Below, one piece after another: positions 1-7,023 of a stretch of DNA of 64,000 nt (its first letter is position 1; every line of letters starts with the position of its first letter). The position numbers and the translations under genes are program-made. This stretch comes from JACVRW01 sp963813495 (GTDB taxonomy: Bacteria > Actinomycetota > Thermoleophilia > Solirubrobacterales > Thermoleophilaceae). Under the pieces are notes generated by a model. The model saw only the letters and a list, made by a program, of their open reading frames with translations, was not told the origin of the DNA and did not search any database. Where the stretch lies: positions 124,001 to 188,000 of the forward strand of contig CAWEZC010000003.1 of assembly GCA_963813495.1 (NCBI GenBank). The letters are read 5' to 3'.

Positions 1-1
1 C

Positions 2-430
2 GACTCCCACGAGGCCGAGGACATCACTCAGAACGTCTTCGCCAAGCTGATGACGGCGATTCACCGCTACGAGCAGCGCGAGGTGCCCTTCGCCGCCTGG
101 ATCCTGCGCGTGGCTCGCAACATGGCCCTGGATCACATCCGTGCGCGCCGCCAGATCCCCTTCGAGGAGGTCCGCGTGGATGATGACGGCCACGAGCAGA
201 TCGGCTTCGAGCGCTCTCAGTGCCTGCGCGACGCGCTGCGCCGGCTGCCCGCCGAACAGCGTGAGGTGCTCGTACTGCGCCACATCGCCGGCCTCACGCC
301 CGGGGAGATCGCCACGAGGCTGGGCAAGACCGAAGGTTCGATCCACGGGCTGCACCATCGAGGCCGCGGAGCGCTTCAGGAGGCGCTGCGCGAGCTAGAC
401 GCCGCTCCCGTGATCGCTTCCTCGGCGTAG
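2..430 (+). CDS. ECF-type RNA polymerase sigma factor, 5' end outside the window
   Basis: The frame is already open at base 2, so the N-terminus is missing and about 142 codons are visible. They cover the end of sigma region 2 (an E-A-E-D-I-T-Q-N-V-F stretch, then F-A-A-W-I-L-R-V-A-R-N) and a region 4 helix-turn-helix (L-P-A-E-Q-R-E-V-L-V-L-R, then G-E-I-A-T-R-L-G-K-T-E-G-S-I). There is no region 3 between them, which is the ECF (group 4) layout; such factors direct polymerase to stress or envelope promoters. The next gene is convergent 24 bases downstream, so any anti-sigma partner would have to lie upstream, outside the window. The family is clear; the target promoters cannot be told. Confidence 0.85.
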   Translation, partial: DSHEAEDITQNVFAKLMTAIHRYEQREVPFAAWILRVARNMALDHIRARRQIPFEEVRVDDDGHEQIGFERSQCLRDALRRLPAEQREVLVLRHIAGLTPGEIATRLGKTEGSIHGLHHRGRGALQEALRELDAAPVIASSA

Positions 431-454
431 TCCGGCCTCGTCTGGTCGCCGGCC

Positions 455-892
455 TCAATCGAGGTCGGCGGCGATCCGCACGGCCACGCGACCTGAATCC
501 AGGTCGGCCAACAGCGCCAGCGCGGTGTGCTCGAGCAGGCGCTCGAGCGACAGGCCCTCTACGGCGCACTCGAGCTCGAGTGCCTCCCACGACCCTGCGG
601 GCAGCGAAAGCTCCAGCCACAGCTCGTCGTCGGCCGGCTGGCTGCGGAAGGGCGGCAGCGCATACCCGGGACGGCGCACGGCCCCCTCCTCGAGGTGGTG
701 CGCGACGGCGCGTTCCACGAAACGCGACCGCGGGATGCCGTAACGCTGGGCCAAGGTGTCGATGGCCTTACGGCCGAAGCCGTGAAGGGCCAGCGAGACG
801 GTGCGGGTGACAACTTGACTTCCGTGTACGCGGTCCACGCTTCTACTCTCATCGGACGGGGCAAACCGGGCCTTGAGCCCCACGTCACCCAC
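455..892 (-). CDS. Small DNA-binding-like protein with two ribbon-helix-helix-like repeats (paralogue A)
   Basis: I do not recognise a named family. The protein (145 aa from a GTG at 892; GTG at 838 is an alternative start) has an N-terminal strand-helix-helix pattern (T-V-S-L-A-L-H, then G-I-P-R-S-R-F-V-E-R-A-V) and a second similar unit ending A-D-L-D-S-G-R-V-A. This last string also occurs at the C-terminus of the protein encoded at 3781-4137, so the two are paralogues. The start GTG directly abuts the TGA of the LuxR-type gene (893), which suggests translational coupling. A role as a DNA-binding co-regulator is an inference from the RHH-like pattern and the position; no partner or target is known. 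Confidence 0.6.
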   Translation of the reverse strand: MGDVGLKARFAPSDESRSVDRVHGSQVVTRTVSLALHGFGRKAIDTLAQRYGIPRSRFVERAVAHHLEEGAVRRPGYALPPFRSQPADDELWLELSLPAGSWEALELECAVEGLSLERLLEHTALALLADLDSGRVAVRIAADLD

Positions 893-3715
893 TCAACGAG
901 AGTCGGCAGCCAAAATCTCGTGCAGCTCGTGACGCGAGCTCACGCCGAGCTTGCGGTAGCTGTGCTTGAGGTGCCATTCGACGGTCTTCACGGTGACCAC
1001 GAGCGTCTCGGCGATGTCGCGGTTCGACAGGCCCTCGGCGGCCAGGCCGGCCACCTGACGCTCGCGGGCGGTGAGCGAGTCGAGACCGTGCATGGCCGTC
1101 CGGCGCGGGCGCGCCCCCGCGAGCTTGGCCTCGCGCATAGCCCGTTCGGCCAGCGGGACGGCGCCGCAGCGCTGGGCGAGATCGAGGCCATAGCGAAGCG
1201 GCTCACGAGCCTCGCGCCGCCGGCCCGAGCGGCGCAGGGCTGCGCCGTACTCGACCAGAGCGCGCGCCCGCTCCAGCGCGTTCTGTGAGGCCTCGAGTCG
1301 TTCGACCGCCGCCTCCAGGGTGGAGAGCCCGCGCTCGGGCCCTTTGACGGTGCCCAGCGCCCTCATGGCGCGCCCGATCGCACCCGGGGCGCCGAAGGAC
1401 TCGGCCAGGCCGAGCTCCTCTTCGGCCAGGCGCTCGGCCTCGCCGGGCTGCCCGAGCGCGCTGTGGGAGAGCGCGGCATCAGAACGCCACGATGCCACGG
1501 CGGGGTTCTGCACCCCGGCCCGCGCGCCCAGCTCGCCGCAGGCCAGAAAGTCGCCGAGCGCCGACCGGTGATCACCGGCGAGAGCGCTCAGGCGCCCGCG
1601 CGTGGTGAGCAGCGCCAGGCGAGTCGGGTCGTGGCGATGAACGGCCGCCTGCGCCTCCTTGACGTAACGCGCGGCGCTATCGAGGTCGCCGCTCTCGATC
1701 AGGCTGTTGGCCAGCACCAGCCGCGCGCCGCCCAGCCCGAGCCGCCAGCCGTGGCGCTCGACGGCCAGGGCGTGGCGCGCATCCGCGGCCGCATCGCCCA
1801 CCCGGCCACGCAGCAGGATGGCCATCGCGCGCATGTGCGACGCGGTGGCGAAGCCGAGCGCCGACCCGCGCGAGCGGGCGTCCTCCAGAGCGGCCGTGAG
1901 GGCTGCCTCGGCGGTCTGCAGGTCGCCGGAGATGGCCAGCGCCGTGGCTGCCAGGTAGTAGGTGAGGCCGTCAGCGGTCTCCTCGTCGAGCAGCGCACCG
2001 CGGCCCAGCGCGCGCGTGGCGAGTTCGATCGCGAGCTCGGCGCTGACCCCCCGCACAGCGGTGTCCATCGCGTGCAGGGCGAGCAGCGCGCGGTTGCCCG
2101 CGCTGTCCCCTTCGCCTGGGGCCGTGGCCGGGTCGAGCGGATCGGTGGGGCTCGTCAGCCATACCGAGGTGGCATGGGCGGCCTGCAGCCGGGCGGCGAG
2201 GTCGCCGTCCTCCTCCTTGGCATGTTCCAGGCCGCGCTCGAAGACGCTCATGGCCTCCAGCGGCTTGCCCAGCGCGAACAGCGCCCGGCCGGTCTGCAGC
2301 GCGCTGCGCGCCCCCTCGGGAGCGTCGCCGACGTGCTGGACGGCGTCGCGCAGCCGGACGGCGGCCTGGGGCTCGCCCGCGGTGGCCTCGGCCCGGCCGA
2401 GCTCGAGCACCACATGCGCGCGCATGGCGCGCGGAGGCGGCTCGTCCAGGGCGCGCCGCAGATAGCGCACCGCCTCCGAGGGCACGCCGCGGCCGAGCGC
2501 CACCGCGGCCGCAGCCGTGAGCGCCTCGACCGCCCAGGCGCTCCCGGTACAGGGCGCCTCGACGAGATGCGCGGCCACGAGCTCCGGTGAAGCGTCCTCG
2601 TCGTCCAGCAGGGTGGCAGCGCGCAGGTGCCGCGTGGCGCGCTGCAGGGCGGGCTGGTGCGCCTCGAGCGCCGCGGCCACCACCGGGTGGACGAAGTTGA
2701 GCCGTGGTCCGGCGCGCAGGAAGCCGGCCTGTACGAGCTCATCCACCACGAGCGCCGCGGGCTCGGTTTCGAGCTCCGCCATGGCGGCGGCGTTCCTGAG
2801 CTCCGCGTCGGGACCGAGCACCGCGGCGGCGACAAGGAGGTTGGCGGCCCCGCCGCCCAGGGCGTTGGCGCGAGCGAGGGCCCACTCGCTGACACCTGCG
2901 GGCTTCACCTGCGTCACCAGGCTCGCGTGGGCACCGACGTCCTCGTCCTCCATCGCCGCGAAGATCTGCTGGAGCAGAAAGGGATGGCCGGCACTGGCGT
3001 CGTGAAGCGCGCGGCAGAGCCCGTCCGACGCGCCGGCCCGCCACTGCTCGCGCGCCAGCCGGCGCGTGCCGTCGGCGCTGAGCGGCTCGAGCTCGCAGCG
3101 CTCGGTGGCGCGATGGCGGGCCAGCTCGGCCAGTAGCGGCGGCGTGCGCCCGCGGGGCACCGAGCCTGCGCTGAGCACCACCGCCACGGGCAGGTCACGG
3201 ACCCGCTCGGCGAGATAGAGCAGGAACTCGAGGCTGGCCGAGTCGGCGCGATCGGCATCGTCCACCGTGATCAGCAGGGGACGCAGCGCGCTCAGATGGA
3301 CGCAGAGGCGGTAGAGGCCGTGGATGATGTCGAAGGACGAGGCGGGCACCGGCAAGCCCGGGGCAGGATCGAGCAGGAGCGCGGACTCGCGAGCGGCGTC
3401 GGCGAGTAGCAGCTGGCGTTCCCCCGCGCTCGCCCGCGCGAGGCGGCGCTCGAAGAGCTGGAGCACCACCCCCAGCCCGAAGTCGCTCTCGCGGCGGCGC
3501 CCCGAAGCCGTGAGCACGTCGAGGGGGTCCGGGGCGGCCTCAACGCGGATGGCCGCCAGCGCGGCGCTCTTGCCGAGGCCGGTGGTTCCATGAATGAGCA
3601 GAACCGAGCCCCGCCCGGCGCGCGCAGCCGCCAGAGCCGCAGCGGCGCGCTCGAGCAGCGTCTCGCGCTCGATCAGTCCATAGGGGATTTCGTCCGCAAG
3701 GAAGAGTCTCTCCAA
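893..3715 (-). CDS. Large ATP-binding LuxR-family (LAL/MalT-like) transcriptional regulator
   Basis: About 940 aa if translation starts at the TTG at 3715, which follows an AGGTG-like ribosome site; the TTG at 3760 is an alternative, but it would put the palindrome at 3721-3741 inside the gene. The N-terminus holds an AAA/STAND-type ATPase with Walker A G-T-T-G-L-G-K-S near residue 40 and Walker B L-L-I-T-V-D-D-A-D. A long, alanine-rich, TPR-like helical middle follows. The last ~65 residues are a GerE/LuxR helix-turn-helix (L-T-A-R-E-R-Q-V-A, then L-S-N-R-D-I-A-E-T-L and V-E-W-H-L-K). LAL regulators are usually ligand- and ATP-dependent activators. The gene is flanked on both sides by paralogous small proteins in the same orientation, so the three are probably one operon. 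Confidence 0.82.
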   Translation of the reverse strand: MERLFLADEIPYGLIERETLLERAAAALAAARAGRGSVLLIHGTTGLGKSAALAAIRVEAAPDPLDVLTASGRRRESDFGLGVVLQLFERRLARASAGERQLLLADAARESALLLDPAPGLPVPASSFDIIHGLYRLCVHLSALRPLLITVDDADRADSASLEFLLYLAERVRDLPVAVVLSAGSVPRGRTPPLLAELARHRATERCELEPLSADGTRRLAREQWRAGASDGLCRALHDASAGHPFLLQQIFAAMEDEDVGAHASLVTQVKPAGVSEWALARANALGGGAANLLVAAAVLGPDAELRNAAAMAELETEPAALVVDELVQAGFLRAGPRLNFVHPVVAAALEAHQPALQRATRHLRAATLLDDEDASPELVAAHLVEAPCTGSAWAVEALTAAAAVALGRGVPSEAVRYLRRALDEPPPRAMRAHVVLELGRAEATAGEPQAAVRLRDAVQHVGDAPEGARSALQTGRALFALGKPLEAMSVFERGLEHAKEEDGDLAARLQAAHATSVWLTSPTDPLDPATAPGEGDSAGNRALLALHAMDTAVRGVSAELAIELATRALGRGALLDEETADGLTYYLAATALAISGDLQTAEAALTAALEDARSRGSALGFATASHMRAMAILLRGRVGDAAADARHALAVERHGWRLGLGGARLVLANSLIESGDLDSAARYVKEAQAAVHRHDPTRLALLTTRGRLSALAGDHRSALGDFLACGELGARAGVQNPAVASWRSDAALSHSALGQPGEAERLAEEELGLAESFGAPGAIGRAMRALGTVKGPERGLSTLEAAVERLEASQNALERARALVEYGAALRRSGRRREAREPLRYGLDLAQRCGAVPLAERAMREAKLAGARPRRTAMHGLDSLTARERQVAGLAAEGLSNRDIAETLVVTVKTVEWHLKHSYRKLGVSSRHELHEILAADSR

Positions 3716-3720
3716 GCCCG

Positions 3721-3741
3721 CACCTATTCTCAGAGTAGGTG
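3721..3741. promoter_or_regulatory. 21-bp near-perfect palindrome, candidate operator
   Basis: The two 10-base arms, CACCTATTCT and AGAGTAGGTG, match at 9 of 10 positions around a single central base. The site lies between the stop of the RHH-like gene (3781) and the proposed TTG start of the LuxR-type regulator (3715). Ten-base arms with a one-base centre are typical of a dimeric repressor or activator site. A weak transcription hairpin is the alternative, but no T-run follows. Which protein binds it is not shown. Confidence 0.5.
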
Positions 3742-3780
3742 CGGCTTGTTGCGCGCGCAAGCGCGGCGGTCGTGTCTCCC

Positions 3781-4137
3781 CTACTCGTCCTCGAGAATGT
3801 TCTCGAGCCTCCCGGCCACGCGGCCGCTGTCCAGATCGGCGAGGAAGTACAGAAAAGCGTGCTCGGCCAGCTGGGACGGCTCGATTTGCTGGCGCTTGGC
3901 CTCGTGTTCGACAGCCGCCCAGGTGTCGTCGTCGATCTCGACCTTCTGACCCGGTCCCGGCGCGCGGTGGCGGCTGAAACGGGGGTAGCGCCACGCGGCC
4001 CTTTCGGAGTCACGATCGGCCAGGTAGTAGAGCACCGCGGTGCGGACCACGGCCGCCGTGGAGCCGTGCCTGATCTCGGCGCCTCGTTCAAGGGCCTCCT
4101 GCCCGAACTCATCCACGTGCAGCGTCAGGCTTCTCAC
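3781..4137 (-). CDS. Small DNA-binding-like protein with duplicated ribbon-helix-helix-like unit (paralogue B)
   Basis: The chosen start is the GTG at 4137, preceded by GGAG nine bases upstream; it gives 118 aa. The frame stays open far upstream, but that part is antisense to the lipid kinase and has no coding character. The protein carries a clear internal duplication: A-V-L-Y-Y-L-A-D-R-D-S-E-R in the first half and A-F-L-Y-F-L-A-D-L-D-S-G-R in the second. The first unit begins with a beta-strand-like R-S-L-T-L-H-V. The C-terminal A-D-L-D-S-G-R-V-A is shared with the protein at 455-892. It lies 65 bases before the LuxR-type gene in the same orientation. Function unknown; a role in regulating or cooperating with that regulator is inferred. 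Confidence 0.62.
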   Translation of the reverse strand: MRSLTLHVDEFGQEALERGAEIRHGSTAAVVRTAVLYYLADRDSERAAWRYPRFSRHRAPGPGQKVEIDDDTWAAVEHEAKRQQIEPSQLAEHAFLYFLADLDSGRVAGRLENILEDE

Positions 4138-4497
4138 ATCGCGCGTCTCCAAGATCCCCCCGTCGAAGACCCCGTCGAGCAACTTGTCCCATATCTCGTC
4201 GGGAAGCAAACGCCGCAAGAACCCTTGCGGGGCCGCGGTTCCGCCTTTTCTCCCACCTCGAGGTCGTTCCGGCCGCGCGTGTCGCCCGCCGCGCGTCCGC
4301 CTCCGAGCGGGAAGAGCATCCTGCTCCTCCCGCCCAGGCGGCCGTTTACGGGACGCCCTGCGACGCCCCGGGATGCGAGTCCGATCCGGGGCGTTCTCCC
4401 GAAGGCCCCTCAGCCTCGCACCGAAACAACGGCCGCATACGTCCGAATTTTTCGCCCGCGCGACCGCGGCGGGCGGGAAGGGTAAATTTCCGTTTCC
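4138..4497. other. Divergent intergenic region, about 360 bases
   Basis: This stretch separates the minus-strand RHH-like gene from the plus-strand lipid kinase and must hold both promoters. I see no convincing gene. GC-rich imperfect inverted repeats occur near 4451-4478 (CGCCCGC pairing with GCGGGCG), next to the only AT-rich spots (GAATTTTTC and GGTAAATTTCC). No confident -35/-10 pair can be named. Confidence 0.4.
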
Positions 4498-5487
4498 GTG
4501 TCCACCGAGACCGCCCTCGAGCGCGCGGAGGATCTCACCGAGCGCCTCCTCCCCCAGCGTACGCCCAAGCGACGCATGCTCGTCATCGTCAATCCGTACG
4601 CGACAACGGTCTCGGACCGGCTTCGCAACCTGGTCGTGTACGCCCTCCAGTCGCGCTACGCGGTCGAGGCCATCGATACGCAGGAGCGCAACCACGCCAC
4701 CCAGATCTGCCGCGAGGCGGCACGCGAGGGCTATGACGTGGTGGTGGCCTTCGGCGGCGACGGCACGGTGAACGAGGCCGCCAACGGCCTGATGGGCTCC
4801 GACACTCCGCTCACCGCCCTCCCCGGAGGCTCCACCAACGTCTGGGCCCGCACACTGGGCATCCCCAACGACGTCGTCGACGCCACCGAGCACCTCCTGA
4901 GCATGGCCGACGACTGGGAACCTCGCCGCGTCGACCTCGGGCGCGTCAATGAACGCCACTTCGTGTTCGCAGCCGGGGTCGGGCTCGACGCCAGCGTCGT
5001 GCGCCGGGTCGACGCCCATCCCTACCGCAAGGCGCGTTTCGGCGCCTGGTACTACAGCTGGGCCGGCGTCGCGATCTTCAACCGCAGCTACCTGGTCAAT
5101 CCGCCGCGCGTGCGCGTGCGCTCCGACGGGCACGACCTCGAGGGCGTGACCGTGATCGTCCAGAACTCAGATCCGTTCACCTACTTCCGCGAGCGGCCGA
5201 TCCGCGTGGTGGAGCCCGCCGGACTCGATACCGGATCACTCGCGGTGGGGGTGCTCAAGCGCGCGTCGCTGCTGGAGCTGCCCACCCTTATCCCGCGGCT
5301 GTTCTCGGGCCGGGCCAAGACCGTGATGCGCCACCGCCAGGTGGAGCCGCTGCCCGGCGTATCCGGAATCCGCGTGGACGCGATCGACGACCGCCCCTTC
5401 CCAGTCCAGGTCGACGGCGACTACATAGGCGACTTCACCGACGTCGAGTTCGGCGTTACCCCTGGGGGTCTCGTGGCGGTGGCCTGA
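4498..5487 (+). CDS. Diacylglycerol kinase family lipid kinase (YegS/LCB5-type)
   Basis: 329 aa from a GTG. The catalytic nucleotide-binding motif G-G-D-G-T-V-N-E is visible near residue 88, preceded by the N-terminal V-I-V-N-P-Y-A element and followed by L-P-G-G-S-T-N-V-W-A-R. These are hallmarks of DAGK-catalytic-domain proteins, which phosphorylate diacylglycerol or related lipids with ATP at the membrane surface. The length fits the family. No operon partner is apparent: the upstream gene is divergent and a strong hairpin follows ten bases after the stop. The exact lipid substrate cannot be deduced. Confidence 0.87.
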   Translation: MSTETALERAEDLTERLLPQRTPKRRMLVIVNPYATTVSDRLRNLVVYALQSRYAVEAIDTQERNHATQICREAAREGYDVVVAFGGDGTVNEAANGLMGSDTPLTALPGGSTNVWARTLGIPNDVVDATEHLLSMADDWEPRRVDLGRVNERHFVFAAGVGLDASVVRRVDAHPYRKARFGAWYYSWAGVAIFNRSYLVNPPRVRVRSDGHDLEGVTVIVQNSDPFTYFRERPIRVVEPAGLDTGSLAVGVLKRASLLELPTLIPRLFSGRAKTVMRHRQVEPLPGVSGIRVDAIDDRPFPVQVDGDYIGDFTDVEFGVTPGGLVAVA

Positions 5488-5496
5488 CGGATTAGC

Positions 5497-5531
5497 GAGA
5501 TGGGGAGGGCCGGCGGGCCACTCCCCATCTC
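5497..5531. terminator. Strong bidirectional hairpin terminator
   Basis: A perfect 11-bp stem (GAGATGGGGAG with CTCCCCATCTC) encloses a 13-base loop that itself contains a GGCC/GGCC pair. It begins ten bases after the lipid kinase stop and lies between convergent genes, so it can serve both directions. There is no T-run, as is common for terminators in GC-rich actinobacteria. Confidence 0.7.
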
Positions 5532-5653
5532 TTGCGGGCACTGCGACCGTCCGCGTGCGAAACAGGCGACGGCGGAGGGTCACTACAGCAACGCAGCGGC
5601 GCCCCGGGGGCTTGCGGGTTGCCCGGAACACGAGACGTTTTTCGCCCGGTTGG

Positions 5654-6989
5654 TCAGACCGCTGGGCAGCGGCTGCGCTTCGTCTTGCTGGGCATCACGC
5701 ACGCGTCGATGCGCTTGGGCGCCTTGCCGGGCCGCATCACGAACTGGGTGAACTTGCCGATGAAGCCGGTCTTGCGGATGTAGACGGTGAGGACCGTGCC
5801 CGCGCGTAGCGAGCGCTCCAGCGCATCGAAGCGCAACGGCTTGTTCTTGACCCTCTTGCGCACCCGCTTGACCGGACATCCCTTCCCGCTGCAGCGGACC
5901 TCGACCAGAGAACGAGACGGCGCCCGAACCTGCAGGACGGTCACGCGCGTGGCGGTCCTGGTGGCGCTGCCGGCGAGCCTGACCAGAGCCCTAGAGCCCA
6001 ACGGGACGAGGGTCTTGGGACTCGTGGTGGGAGGATTTGTCGGTGAAATGACGGGCGGTGCAGCGGGAGCTGCCCGCACCGTGATCTCCACCGTGTCGGT
6101 CTGGACGCCTCCCTCGTTGTCGGTGACTCGCAGCCGGACGATCCGTGGGCCGGCGGTCAAGAAAGTCGTGAAGGCGGTGGCGCCTCCCACGTCCTCGGAG
6201 AAGTCGCCGTCACCGTCGAGGTCCCAGCGCAACTCCTTGATGGAGCCATCCGGGTCGTAGGAGAACGACTTCAGCGTCACCTGCTCGCCCACCATGGGCG
6301 AGGGCGGCGTGACCGAGAACTGGACGACGGGCAACCTGTTGGGCGGCGGCGCAGCAACGTTGAACGTTCTGGTGCGAGTGTCCGTTGCGAGGTCATCATC
6401 GGTGACTCTCAGCCGCACCGTCTTGGTCCCAGGGACCTGGTAGCTGCGCGTAAACGTCGCGCCGGTGACGTTCTCGTCGAAATCTCCGTCACCGTCGACG
6501 TCCCATTCTCGCGTGACGATGCTGCCGTCCGGGTCACTGCTGTCGTCGTCCTCGAAGAGGACCTCCTGGCCGGTGATCGGCGTTGTCGGAGAGAACGTGA
6601 ACCGGGCCACTGGAAGCTGATTCGGCGGAGGGGGCGGCGAGGCGACGTCAAGGGTGAAGGGCTCAATCGTCTCTGCGCCCGAGAAGTCGGTGACCTTCAT
6701 GCGGAATGTCTTGGCGCCCGAGGTTCCGTAGGTATGGGAAACCGAGAACCCTTCCTCCTCGAAATTCGGGTTGCCGGCGAAGTCCCACTCGACCTTGCGT
6801 GATTAGGGGAAGGGGTGGGTCCGGCAGCGGGTCCGGGAGCGGCGTTGTGGTCGTCGAGGTCGAGGTGTACGTCGCCGGCTGATCCTCGACCGGCGGACTC
6901 GGAGCCACTGTGTAGGAGGGCACGGGCGCCGCGAGCGCCGGCCCGGCCGTGATCAACAGAAGTACTAGGGCGAGAGGGAGGATGCGCAC
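5654..6989 (-). pseudogene. Secreted PKD-domain protein, interrupted by a frameshift
   Basis: Two frames together encode one protein. The 5' part (6989 down to about 6797) gives a clear signal peptide (L-A-L-V-L-L-L-I-T-A-G-P-A-L-A-A) and the start of a PKD domain. At about 6797 the frame must change by one base, because I-T-(c)-K-V-E-W-D-F then restores the usual PKD sequence, which continues to 5654. Two further PKD repeats follow, each with a D-x-D-G-D-G-D-F core and an R-L-R-V-T-D end, then a basic C-terminal domain with two cysteine pairs. PKD repeats are extracellular adhesion or scaffold folds. The break is one extra base, so a sequencing error, a true pseudogene and a programmed shift are all possible. 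Confidence 0.72.
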
Positions 6990-7023
6990 AACATCGATAC
7001 TAGGTGCGATCCAAAAGTTTGTC

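Noticed and set aside
1463..2590. Long plus-strand open frame opposite the LuxR-type regulator
   Set aside because: Antisense shadow of a GC-rich gene; its translation has no domain and the opposite strand has a clear ATPase and helix-turn-helix.
3716..3994. N-terminal extension of the LuxR-type regulator
   Set aside because: It overlaps the RHH-like gene in another frame and reads as Arg/Pro-rich noise; a TTG start downstream of the palindrome fits better.
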